Below are positions 17,094-24,327 of a DNA stretch of 32,763 nt, piece after piece. Within the stretch, counting starts at the first letter, position 1. Every line of letters starts with the position of its first letter. The stretch lies in assembly GCA_029262315.1 (NCBI GenBank), contig JAJCZP010000032.1, positions 1 through 32,763 on the forward strand, given 5' to 3'. The translations under genes were made by a program, and so were the position numbers. The notes beneath the pieces are model-generated. The model had not been told where the DNA came from and did no database searches. It saw only the letters and a list, made by a program, of their open reading frames with translations. This DNA comes from Deltaproteobacteria bacterium (GTDB lineage Bacteria > Desulfobacterota > Binatia > UTPRO1).

Positions 17094-17115
17094 CCCGCGG
17101 CGGCACCGCCGCGGG
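17094..17115. terminator. Strong 9-bp GC hairpin between convergent genes
   Basis: CCCGCGGCG (17094-17102) and CGCCGCGGG (17107-17115) pair perfectly around GCAC, 5 bases after the acyl-CoA dehydrogenase stop and 16 bases before the stop of the convergent DUF1329 gene. It is probably a shared terminator. It lacks a T-run, so Rho or other factors may assist. Confidence 0.6.
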
Positions 17116-17131
17116 GGGGGCGCTGTCTATC

Positions 17132-18421
17132 CTATCGGCCTGACGCGATGAGCTCGGCGATCGTGAACTTCTCTTCGGTCACGTAGCCGTCGTCGCCCCG
17201 GTGCCAGTAGAAGCCCGGCTCGCCCGGGAAGCGGTGGCTCGGCGTCGATGCCTTGGTGGCGTGTTCGAGTTGCATGTCGACCATGACGATTCCGGGCAGG
17301 AACGGTGTCTCTTCCCCATAGTCGATGGGGGATGTCGGGAATGGCTTGCTGCCGCCAAACTTGAAGTTGTTGACCCAGATCTTCCAGAGATTTCCGCCCC
17401 GGTCGTACATGTCGCTGTAGGGGATCGTGTACACATCCTTTTCGACGTAGAGAACTCGCTTCGAGTAGGCGTACTGCGGGAGCTTGGAGACCCCCTCGAC
17501 GACCCAGTGGTCGCGCTTCTCCCACTGGCTGTCGAAAGTCCAATCGGCGGCGCCTTCGGTCCAAACTACCGGGAAATCCTTGGCGTGGTACGAGCCGAGG
17601 ACCTCCTTCTCGCCGAGGAGCTTCCAGTCCATCCAGGCGATGGCGCCGGCGTAGCCGCCGTAGCTGTCCTGGTCGGTGTCCTGCCCGAAGAGAGCGTCCG
17701 ACCGCTGCGCCGTCGAAAGCCGTCGGACGCGGCGGAGCGACGGCAGGTAAAGCCAGCTGTCGTCCTGGCGCGCCGGGTCGAGGTAGCGGTAGTACGTGAA
17801 GCCGACGCCCTTCAGGTCGAACGGCTCGATCAACGGCTTCAACGTCTCCTTGAAATGGTAGCCCTCATCGTTCGGCCACGACGGCTTCGGATCGACATAC
17901 AGACGTCCGACGTAGAACAGGCGCATGAAATGCTCGGCGAGAAAGTGACGCTCGACCTGGAGCGGACGATCCGTGGAGATCGGTCCAGTGTCGGCGTCGA
18001 AGTGTCGAATGTCGAGGTCGTCGAACGCGATCGAGAAGCTGTAGTTCTGCATGATCTTGACCGCGGCCTGAGGGTCGTCGGCGGTCACGTTCGGGAAGGG
18101 CCGGCCGGCGACGAAATTCTTCAGCGTGAGCCCGTCTTCGGCGAGTCCGACCTGCGCCGAGTACTTCTCGGTGGCTGCTAGAAATGCGGAACGCAGCTTG
18201 ATCGGCTTCGGATCGACGATTTCCATCGGAAATCCGCGCTGGGCGCACCAATACATGCCCGGTGACACGAGGTCCTTGATCTTCTCGACGTTGGCGGGCG
18301 TGATGCGGTCACCCGCGACCACATCGGCCCGGGCCGGGGCGATCAGGACGAGAGCGACGAGGAGGGCTGTCGCGATCGTAGACGTGGCGGCGAGAGACGT
18401 GAAACTAGCGCGGTCCTGCAT
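17132..18421 (-). CDS. DUF1329 family exported protein
   Basis: The product has 429 residues. A signal peptide (about 1-34, TIATALLVALVLIAPARADV) precedes the typical DUF1329 start: AGDRITPANVEKIKDLVSPG. Further family-like features are a mid-protein FTYYRYLDPARQDDSWLYLPSLRRVRRLS, QDTDQDSYGGYAGAIAWMDWKLLGEKEVLG, and RVLYVEKDVYTIPYSDMYDRGGNLWKIW. The fold is LolA/outer-membrane-lipoprotein-like, with a hydrophobic groove. Family members are often found near DUF1302 proteins and RND pumps in loci for hydrophobic substrates; no DUF1302 gene is present here. Periplasmic handling of lipophilic compounds is a reasonable inference, not shown. The ATG at 18421 is chosen over an ATG at 18652 because AAGGAGG lies 7 bases upstream and the signal peptide begins there. 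It follows the dehalogenase gene by 125 bases on the same strand. Confidence 0.88.
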   Translation of the reverse strand: MQDRASFTSLAATSTIATALLVALVLIAPARADVVAGDRITPANVEKIKDLVSPGMYWCAQRGFPMEIVDPKPIKLRSAFLAATEKYSAQVGLAEDGLTLKNFVAGRPFPNVTADDPQAAVKIMQNYSFSIAFDDLDIRHFDADTGPISTDRPLQVERHFLAEHFMRLFYVGRLYVDPKPSWPNDEGYHFKETLKPLIEPFDLKGVGFTYYRYLDPARQDDSWLYLPSLRRVRRLSTAQRSDALFGQDTDQDSYGGYAGAIAWMDWKLLGEKEVLGSYHAKDFPVVWTEGAADWTFDSQWEKRDHWVVEGVSKLPQYAYSKRVLYVEKDVYTIPYSDMYDRGGNLWKIWVNNFKFGGSKPFPTSPIDYGEETPFLPGIVMVDMQLEHATKASTPSHRFPGEPGFYWHRGDDGYVTEEKFTIAELIASGR

Positions 18422-18546
18422 GCAGATCCTCCTTGATCCAGTAGACAGTTTTGGGGGATACACGCGCCCACTCTGGATGTCTAGTTGGCTCGGCGAGATC
18501 GTATTTCGGTTCGGAGGTTGCTCTGCGGCGGTCAGTGGAGGGCCGT

Positions 18547-19425
18547 TCAGAGTTTCCCGTACCAGTCCTTGATCGCCGTTCCGATCTCGTCCGGGGAGTC
18601 CTCTTGGACGAAATGAATACCTTTCACGGTCACTTCGGTCTGGTTCGGCCACGAGCGGCAGAACTCTCGTTGTTTGCCGATCAGGATGGCGCCCGGATCG
18701 GCATTGATGAAGAGCTTCGGGGTCGGGGACTCGGCGAGCCAGCTGCCGTAACTGGCGACGATCTCGCGGACGTCGGCGGGCTCTCCCTCTATTGGGATCT
18801 GCCGCGGCCAGGTCAGCGTCGGTCGCCGGCTCTCGCCAGCCTCGGTGAAGGGGCGACGGTAGACGGCCATCTCGGCATCCGTGAGGCCGCGGAGGACGGA
18901 GCCCGGCAGCACGCGCTCGACGAAGACGTTCTGCTCGAGGACCATCGCCTCCCCGGCCGGGGATCGGAAGCCTTGAAAGACTTCACGCGCGGCATCGGGC
19001 CATTCGGCCCACGTGACTGGTTGGACGATGCCTTCCATGTACGCGATGCCCTTTACCGCGTCGCGATGTCGATTGGCCCAGTCGAATCCCAGACCGGAGC
19101 CCCAGTCGTGGATCACGAGGGTCACGTTCGCGGTGACCCCGAGATGGGCAAGGAGCCCGTCGAGGTATTGGCGATGTTCGACGAAGCGATAGGTGTCGGG
19201 CCCACTCGGTTGGATCTTGTCGGAGTCGCCCATCCCGATCAGGTCGGGGGCGATGCAGCGGCCGAGACCCTCGAGATGAGGGATGACGTTTCGCCAGAGA
19301 TACGACGACGTCGGGTTGCCGTGCAGGAAGACGATGGGGTCGCCGGTTCCGGTCTCGACGTAGGCCATCGAGCGACCGAGAATCTCGGCACGCTTTTTCG
19401 GGTAGCGTTCTTCGGCAGCGATCAT
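18547..19425 (-). CDS. dhaA: Haloalkane dehalogenase (LinB/DhaA type)
   Basis: The product has 292 residues of alpha/beta hydrolase. It aligns almost without gaps to LinB/DhaA-type (HLD-II) haloalkane dehalogenases. The nucleophile is D107 with halide-binding W108 (HDWGSGLGF). The second halide ligand is N37 ([10 protein letters not shown]). The acid is E131 (YMEGI) and the base is H271 ([14 protein letters not shown]). All catalytic residues are offset by one from LinB numbering. It hydrolyses a carbon-halogen bond to an alcohol, halide and proton without cofactor, in the cytoplasm. Cap-domain residues that set substrate range differ, so the substrate is open. The ATG at 19425 has AGGAG 6-10 bases upstream, lying in the end of the upstream isomerase gene, whose stop is only 9 bases away; the two form an operon. 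The symbol follows general use for this enzyme. Confidence 0.93.
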   Translation of the reverse strand: MIAAEERYPKKRAEILGRSMAYVETGTGDPIVFLHGNPTSSYLWRNVIPHLEGLGRCIAPDLIGMGDSDKIQPSGPDTYRFVEHRQYLDGLLAHLGVTANVTLVIHDWGSGLGFDWANRHRDAVKGIAYMEGIVQPVTWAEWPDAAREVFQGFRSPAGEAMVLEQNVFVERVLPGSVLRGLTDAEMAVYRRPFTEAGESRRPTLTWPRQIPIEGEPADVREIVASYGSWLAESPTPKLFINADPGAILIGKQREFCRSWPNQTEVTVKGIHFVQEDSPDEIGTAIKDWYGKL

Positions 19426-19434
19426 GGGGGGCTC

Positions 19435-20223
19435 CTATTTGCCTTGAAAGGAAGGGCGGCGCTTTGCGAGAAACGCCGCGATGCCTTCTTGTCCGTCATC
19501 GGTTCCCGCCATGGCAATGATACCGTCGGCCTCGGCGGCGAGTTGTGGTTCGAGATCTTGGAGCGGGCTTGTCATGAGGAGTTTCTTCACGGTGCCGAAC
19601 GCTGGTGTTGGCCCCGCTGCGAGTGTGCTTGCCAGCTTGCCCACGGCGTCGTGCAGGTCCGCGTCCGGGACGACCTGGGTGACGAGGCCCCAGGCGAGCG
19701 CCTCGTCGGCGGAGAGCCGCCGATTCGTGAGCATGAGCTCTTTGGTGCGGCGGATGCCGATCAGGCGCGGTAGGAAGTAGGTCGAGCTGCCGTCCGGGCT
19801 GAGTCCGGCGGCCGTGTAGGCCATCGTGAAGCGCGCGGATTCGGCGGCAATCGCGAGATCGGTGGCGCAAGCGAGGCTCATGCCGGCCCCGGCGGCGGCG
19901 CCGTTCACCGCCGCGATCACCGGTGCCTGCATGCGAGCGAAGCGTGCGATCGCCGCGTGTAGCGCGTCGGTGAGGCGCTTGAGGAGTGGGCCGACGTCGC
20001 TGCCCGCTTCGGCGAAGCTCCGTAGATCTCCGCCGGCGCAGAACAGCGGCCCGGTCCCCGCTAGGACAACGGCACGAATGTCGGCATCGTCCTCGCATCG
20101 CCGGGCGGCGGCCTCGAGAGCCTCGGCGAGCTCGATGTTCAAGGCGTTGCCCGCCTTGGGGCGATTCAGAGTGATCCAGGCCACGTTGGCGCGGGTCTCG
20201 AAGATCAGGATCTCATCGCTCAT
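19435..20223 (-). CDS. Crotonase-family enoyl-CoA isomerase, PaaG-like
   Basis: The product has 262 residues of crotonase fold. Oxyanion-hole segments are GTGPLFCAGGDL and NGAAAGAGMSLACATD. Both hydratase glutamates are absent: the first position reads GMSL and the second FTMAY. An Asp is present at AGLSPDGSS (D144), matching the catalytic Asp of PaaG and related delta3-delta2-enoyl-CoA isomerases. The C-terminus, GIAAFLAKRRPSFQGK, is also PaaG-like. Double-bond isomerisation of an enoyl-CoA or of an oxepin/epoxide CoA is therefore more likely than hydration. The first gene of this minus-strand operon, it starts at ATG 20223; an upstream reading of the same frame has no support as coding. The dehalogenase follows after 9 bases. 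Confidence 0.88.
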   Translation of the reverse strand: MSDEILIFETRANVAWITLNRPKAGNALNIELAEALEAAARRCEDDADIRAVVLAGTGPLFCAGGDLRSFAEAGSDVGPLLKRLTDALHAAIARFARMQAPVIAAVNGAAAGAGMSLACATDLAIAAESARFTMAYTAAGLSPDGSSTYFLPRLIGIRRTKELMLTNRRLSADEALAWGLVTQVVPDADLHDAVGKLASTLAAGPTPAFGTVKKLLMTSPLQDLEPQLAAEADGIIAMAGTDDGQEGIAAFLAKRRPSFQGK

Positions 20224-20376
20224 CGGCAGTGTCCTCCACGGTTGGGGGCTGGGTTGGTTCGCGTCCGCCGTCCTGTAGCATCCTTGCAAGACTGTTGGCA
20301 GCGCGGAGGGTCGGCGCTGGGCCTCGCGGCCGACGAGGATATATAAGATGTCCGCATCCCGATTAAAGGAGGAACG
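20224..20376. promoter_or_regulatory. Divergent intergenic region of the two crotonase genes
   Basis: This 153-base gap must carry promoters for both directions. The only AT-rich stretch is TATATAAG at 20340-20347, about 30 bases before the + strand ATG and a possible -10 site. No good -35 lies 16-18 bases upstream of it. A strong ribosome site, AAAGGAGG (20365-20372), serves the + gene. Small dyads such as CAGCGC/GCGCTG (20299-20304 and 20314-20319) are present but are ordinary for such GC content. Confidence 0.3.
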
Positions 20377-21180
20377 ATGTCCGACCGTGTGGAGGTAACG
20401 ATCACAGACGGAGTCGCCGACGTTCGGCTGAACCGCGCTGAGAAGCTGAACGCGCTCGACCTGGCGATGTTCGACGGTTTGATTGACGCTGGCGCTACGG
20501 TGGCCGCCCGCTCCGATGTTCGGGCGGTCGTACTGTCGGGCGCCGGGCGGGCGTTTTGTGCGGGCCTCGATTTCGCCAGCTTCATGAGCGCGCAGGAGAC
20601 CAAGGGGAAGGGCGGCGGATTGTTGGGGCGTGTGGACGACGGTCCGGCGACCCGGGCGCAGCAGGCCGCGTATGCGTGGACGTGTCTCCCGGTGCCGGTG
20701 ATCGCGGCTGTGCATGGCGTTGCCTACGGGGGGGGCTGTCAGATCGCGCTGGGCGCCGACATCCGCTTCGTCGCACCCGATACCAAGTTGTCGATCATGG
20801 AGATCCGGTGGGGGCTGATTCCCGACATGACGGGGACGCAAACCCTGCGGAATCTCGTTCGTCAGGATGTGGCCAAGGAGCTCACCTTCTCCGGGAGGAT
20901 CGTGAGCGGCGCAGAGGCGGTCGAGCTCGGGCTCGCGACGCGGATGGTCGACGATCCCCGTGCCAGTGCGCTGGCGTTGGCCAGCGAGATCGCGAGCAAG
21001 TCCCCGGACGCGATCCGCGCGGCGAAGCGTCTCCTGAATGACGCCTACGTGGGCGACCCGATCGAGGGGCTGCGCGAGGAAGCCCGTGCTCAAGGTAGGC
21101 TTCTCGGGTCGGCGAATCAGGCCGAGGCGGTCAGGGCGAACTTCGAGAAGCGGTCTCCCCGTTTTACGGATCCCGAGTAG
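20377..21180 (+). CDS. Crotonase-family protein, dienoyl-CoA isomerase-like
   Basis: The product has 267 residues. Oxyanion-hole motifs GAGRAFCAGLDF and HGVAYGGGCQIALGAD are present. The stretch after them, LSIMEIRWGLIPDMTGTQTL, keeps Glu142 and Asp150 eight residues apart. This is the arrangement of delta3,5-delta2,4-dienoyl-CoA isomerases (ECH1), and ADIRFVAPDTKL and ELTFSGRIVSGAEAVELGLATRM also fit. The third acidic residue of ECH1, at the GGGVD position, is Gln122 here, so plain enoyl-CoA hydratase or an untested activity remains possible. It would act on unsaturated acyl-CoAs. The ATG at 20377 follows AAAGGAGG by 4 bases. It is divergent from the isomerase-dehalogenase operon, and the next gene starts 7 bases after its stop. 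Confidence 0.87.
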   Translation: MSDRVEVTITDGVADVRLNRAEKLNALDLAMFDGLIDAGATVAARSDVRAVVLSGAGRAFCAGLDFASFMSAQETKGKGGGLLGRVDDGPATRAQQAAYAWTCLPVPVIAAVHGVAYGGGCQIALGADIRFVAPDTKLSIMEIRWGLIPDMTGTQTLRNLVRQDVAKELTFSGRIVSGAEAVELGLATRMVDDPRASALALASEIASKSPDAIRAAKRLLNDAYVGDPIEGLREEARAQGRLLGSANQAEAVRANFEKRSPRFTDPE

Positions 21181-21187
21181 AGCCTCG

Positions 21188-22951
21188 GTGGCCGGTACAG
21201 CCCACCCGAGGCGCGAGCGGGCAGAACGCGCGTGTTGGCTGCTGGCTGCGGTGCCGGCGTTCTGGTCGTTTTCCTATGGCATCACCCGAGGCTCGGACTT
21301 TTGGTGGCACCTCGCTGCCGGCCGATGGACGGTCGAGCACGGTGCGATTCCACGGGTGGACCCGTTCTCGTTTACGGCGGCGGGTCGTGAGTGGCTGAAC
21401 GACGCCTGGCTCTCTGACGTCATCTTCAGTCTCTGGGTCTCGGAGTGGGGTCTGTACTCCCTGGCGTGGTGGAAGTGGGCGCTCGTGATCGGCGCCTTCC
21501 TGCTCCTGCTCGCCACACTGATGCGCGTGTACGAGGTGGACGGGTTGGCGGGATTTCTGGCGTGCTTGCTCGCTCTGGCGACCGCCGCGCCTTTTCTCGA
21601 CATGCGCCCGCAGCTCTATTCGTGTTTGGGATTCGTCATGGTGCTCGCCCTCGGCTTCGGGCGCAGCCGCGCCTGGTGGGGGTTGCCGTTCGTATTCGTC
21701 GTGTGGGTGAATTTGCATGCGGGGGTCCTGCTCGGTTTGCTGTGCCTGCCGATCTTGTTGGCCCCGAGTCTTCTCGGGAGCGATCGCGCGCTACGTCATC
21801 AGGCCCTCGGCGTGATCGGCCTTTCGTTTGGGGCGTGCCTGCTCAATCCCAGCGGTTTGGCGGTCTTTAGTCGGCCGCTGCGCTACGCGCTCGATCCGAC
21901 ATCGCCGTTTCGAACCATCGGCGAATGGCAGCCGCCGTTTCGCCCCGGAGGGATTCAGGCGCCCGTCTTCCCGTACTTGATCGGCGCGTGCGCGCTTGCC
22001 GTGCTGGTGCTGGTCATGGTTCCCTGGCTGTCCGGCGGCTGGCGGCGCCTGCGCGCGTTGCGCTCGCCGGTAGTGGTGGCGCTTGCTCTCGGTACGTTGA
22101 CCCTTGTGATGTCGCTTCGCAGTCGCCGCTTCATTCCCTTTTTCGCGGTCGTGAGTACCTGTGCGCTCGCACCGGCCTTGCACCAGCTGCTCGCGCCCCT
22201 GCGGAGCCGTGTGCCGCGCTTCGTGATGCCCGCGATCGCGTGCCTCGTCGGGATCATTTGGCTCGCGCCGTATCCGAGGGCGTCGTACGCGTTTCACTAC
22301 CTTACGGCGGAGGGGACGTTTCCCATCGACACCGGCAACTTCATTCAGGCGAACAAGCTGAGTGGGGACATCTTCGCGTACTACAACTGGGGTGGGTACT
22401 TGCATCATCGTACTGCGGGACGATTGCGGGTGTATATCGACGGCCGTGCCGGCGCGGTTTTCGACGACGAAACGTACCGGCGCTATGTGCGGGTCCTGTC
22501 TCGAGGCCCGGGTTGGATCGACGTGGTCGAGGGATCCGGCGCACGGTATGTGCTCTGGCCGCGCCACTATAGACCCCTGCTGACTGCACTGATCGGAACT
22601 GGGCGGTGGCGTCCAATCTACGAGGACGCGGTGTCGATGCTGCTGGTGCGCGCCGATCAGGTGCCGACCACGGCGCTCGTGCCGTCGCCTCAATCTCCGT
22701 ATCGGGACCTCGGCGCGGGCTTGCATCGTCTCGAGCGTGGAAAATTCGAGGAGGCCATTCCGTACTTCGAGCGGGCGCGAGCCGGTGCGCCCCACATGGG
22801 CCTTGCCTGCGAGCTCATGGCCAAGGCGCGGGCGGGTGCCGAGGGCGTCGCTGCCGGGCGAGCCACCCTCGACGAGTGCCGACGGCTGTTCCCGTTGGCG
22901 CGGCTGGTGCCACAGTTCGAGTCGTTCGTACGGCGGTTGCCCCGCCGATGA
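21188..22951 (+). CDS. Large multi-pass membrane protein with C-terminal TPR-like tail
   Basis: The product has 587 residues and an unknown function. The N-terminal motif GSDFWWHLAAGRWTVEHG, then RVDPFSFTAAGREWLNDAWLSDVIF, is typical of a widespread family of GT-C-like membrane proteins, in which an acidic residue (D/E) in the first external loop is often catalytic. About ten hydrophobic helices follow to residue 360 or so. A soluble region then contains NFIQANKLSGDIFAYYNWGGYLHH and VYIDGRAGAVFDDETYRRY. The last about 80 residues look like one or two TPR helices (LERGKFEEAIPYFERARAGAPH). Lipid-linked sugar transfer is possible but unproven. The start is a GTG at 21188, 7 bases after the crotonase stop; a longer reading would overlap that gene. 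The stop overlaps the next start (ATGA). Confidence 0.75.
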   Translation: MAGTAHPRRERAERACWLLAAVPAFWSFSYGITRGSDFWWHLAAGRWTVEHGAIPRVDPFSFTAAGREWLNDAWLSDVIFSLWVSEWGLYSLAWWKWALVIGAFLLLLATLMRVYEVDGLAGFLACLLALATAAPFLDMRPQLYSCLGFVMVLALGFGRSRAWWGLPFVFVVWVNLHAGVLLGLLCLPILLAPSLLGSDRALRHQALGVIGLSFGACLLNPSGLAVFSRPLRYALDPTSPFRTIGEWQPPFRPGGIQAPVFPYLIGACALAVLVLVMVPWLSGGWRRLRALRSPVVVALALGTLTLVMSLRSRRFIPFFAVVSTCALAPALHQLLAPLRSRVPRFVMPAIACLVGIIWLAPYPRASYAFHYLTAEGTFPIDTGNFIQANKLSGDIFAYYNWGGYLHHRTAGRLRVYIDGRAGAVFDDETYRRYVRVLSRGPGWIDVVEGSGARYVLWPRHYRPLLTALIGTGRWRPIYEDAVSMLLVRADQVPTTALVPSPQSPYRDLGAGLHRLERGKFEEAIPYFERARAGAPHMGLACELMAKARAGAEGVAAGRATLDECRRLFPLARLVPQFESFVRRLPRR

Positions 22952-23844
22952 GCGGTGGGCGATGGGCCGCTCTTCCGCTGGTGGCGATACTGGCGAGTAC
23001 GGTGGCGCACGCGCATGATTTCTGGATCGACCCCTCGTCCTATCGGCCCGGGGCCGGCGCGACGGTCGATGTCGTGCTCCGCCTAGGGCACGGCCCCGAC
23101 GCTCGTACGGTGGCTCGCGACGAGACGCGGATCGAGCGTTTCGAGTTGGCGCGTGGCGAGCGTGCCGTTCCGATTGGCGGCAGGGCCGGGGCCGATCCGG
23201 CGGGGCGCGTCGCCGTTCCGGCCGACGGGTGCTGGTGGATCGCTTACGCAGGAGGCCGTTCGTTCTCCGCGCTGTCGCCGGCTGTGTTCGAGGACTATCT
23301 GCGACGCAAGGGGCTCGAACACATCGCGGCCGATCGACAGGTGCGGGGTGAGGGTGAGCGCTACGGGAGCGAGATCTACTCGCGGTGTGCCAAGGCGCTG
23401 TTGCAAGTGGGGGACTGCGATACCGGGGCGCAAATCGCGAATCCGATTGGGCTCACACTCGAGATCGTTCCCGATGTCGATCCCGCTGTCCTGCATCCCG
23501 GAGACCGCTTCCCGGTCCGCATTTTCTTTCGTGGTCAGCCCGTTGGTGGCGTATTGCTCGAGGCCGTGCCCGATGGGGACCGCACGCGAGCGACACGGGC
23601 CCGGACCGATACCGCCGGTCGTGTGCGCGTCGATCTGCGCCATGGGGGGCGTTGGTTGTTGTCCGCGGTGCACATGGAGCGAGCGGTGGGTCCGGAGCGT
23701 GCCGATTGGGAGAGCTGGTGGGCCAGCCTCTCATTCGAACTCCATGGGGCCCGCTGGCATGGACTGCGTTTCGATCGTCGACGTGTGCTGCCAGGTGTCC
23801 CGGTGCCGACGCATCCGTCGGTCGCCTCTCCCGGAGGAGGATGA
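22948..23844 (+). CDS. DUF4198-like (NikM-type) exported protein
   Basis: The product has 298 residues. A signal peptide (about 1-21, LVAILASTVAHAHDFW) is followed at once by HDFWIDPSSYRPGAG. That is the hallmark N-terminus of DUF4198, whose mature proteins begin with a metal-binding His. Related proteins accompany nickel or cobalt uptake systems or act as periplasmic metal-binding modules. A beta-sandwich pattern follows, with HPGDRFPVRIFFRGQPV and a carboxypeptidase-regulatory-like TDTAGRVRVDLRHGGRWLLS. No transporter is next to it, so a metal role is inferred from family only. The ATG at 22948 overlaps the stop of the membrane protein by four bases, so the two are translationally coupled. 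A weak 5-bp dyad (GGCGG 23899-23903, CCGCC 23910-23914) lies downstream. Confidence 0.78.
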   Translation: MSGGRWAALPLVAILASTVAHAHDFWIDPSSYRPGAGATVDVVLRLGHGPDARTVARDETRIERFELARGERAVPIGGRAGADPAGRVAVPADGCWWIAYAGGRSFSALSPAVFEDYLRRKGLEHIAADRQVRGEGERYGSEIYSRCAKALLQVGDCDTGAQIANPIGLTLEIVPDVDPAVLHPGDRFPVRIFFRGQPVGGVLLEAVPDGDRTRATRARTDTAGRVRVDLRHGGRWLLSAVHMERAVGPERADWESWWASLSFELHGARWHGLRFDRRRVLPGVPVPTHPSVASPGGG

Positions 23845-24008
23845 CCGGGGCGTTGCTGTCGGTATTCTGACCCCACCGGGACCAAAACGCACCAAACCGG
23901 CGGAATCTGCCGCCCCGCGGGTGGCCGCAGGCTGAGAAGTCTCGCAAGGCGGTTGTGATGCCGAGCGGCACGGAACCTGCTCCACGTGCTTTCGGGGAGG
24001 AGCGGGCC

Positions 24009-24326
24009 ATGCGCGTTTGGGGTTGGATTGGTGGTGGGCTGGTTGTGCTGGTCGGTACGGCGCTCGCGGTAGGTCTCGTGGGGGCGCCTGGAGAACGGGC
24101 GGTGAATCCGGCGTCGGCGCCAGTCGTGGAAGTGAGATCGCGCCTGGTGGTCGCGCCGCAAGCGCGCAGCGACGAGCGGCATCGAATCACCTCGCCTGTT
24201 CTCGGACGTATCGAACGCGAGAGGGGTGACGGCCTCGCGAGCGAGATCGACCGGCAGCGCTCCGCGATGCGAGCGGCCGTTGCGATGCTGGTTGCAGGCG
24301 AGCACGCAGGCGCAAGGATTCGCTGA
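24009..24326 (+). CDS. Small single-pass membrane or exported protein, unknown
   Basis: The product has 105 residues. A hydrophobic stretch, [21 protein letters not shown], at residues 3-23 is either an N-terminal anchor or a signal peptide. The rest is Arg- and Glu-rich and has no motif I recognise ([37 protein letters not shown]). GGGGAGG at 23994-24000 lies 8 bases before the ATG, supporting this start over in-frame ATGs at 23955 and 23958. The stop is one base before the GTG of the large secreted protein, so the two genes are probably coupled and may function together. Confidence 0.55.
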   Translation: MRVWGWIGGGLVVLVGTALAVGLVGAPGERAVNPASAPVVEVRSRLVVAPQARSDERHRITSPVLGRIERERGDGLASEIDRQRSAMRAAVAMLVAGEHAGARIR

Positions 24327-24327
24327 G

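Noticed and set aside
17201-18181. Plus-strand open frame of 326 codons
   Set aside because: It is antisense to the DUF1329 gene and shows no recognisable domain. The plus-strand frame at 18451-19773 is likewise opposite the dehalogenase.
20224-21093. N-terminal extension of the PaaG-like frame giving a 552-residue product
   Set aside because: The extension runs antisense through the divergent crotonase gene and its residues are unlike any crotonase. The ATG at 20223 matches the family start.
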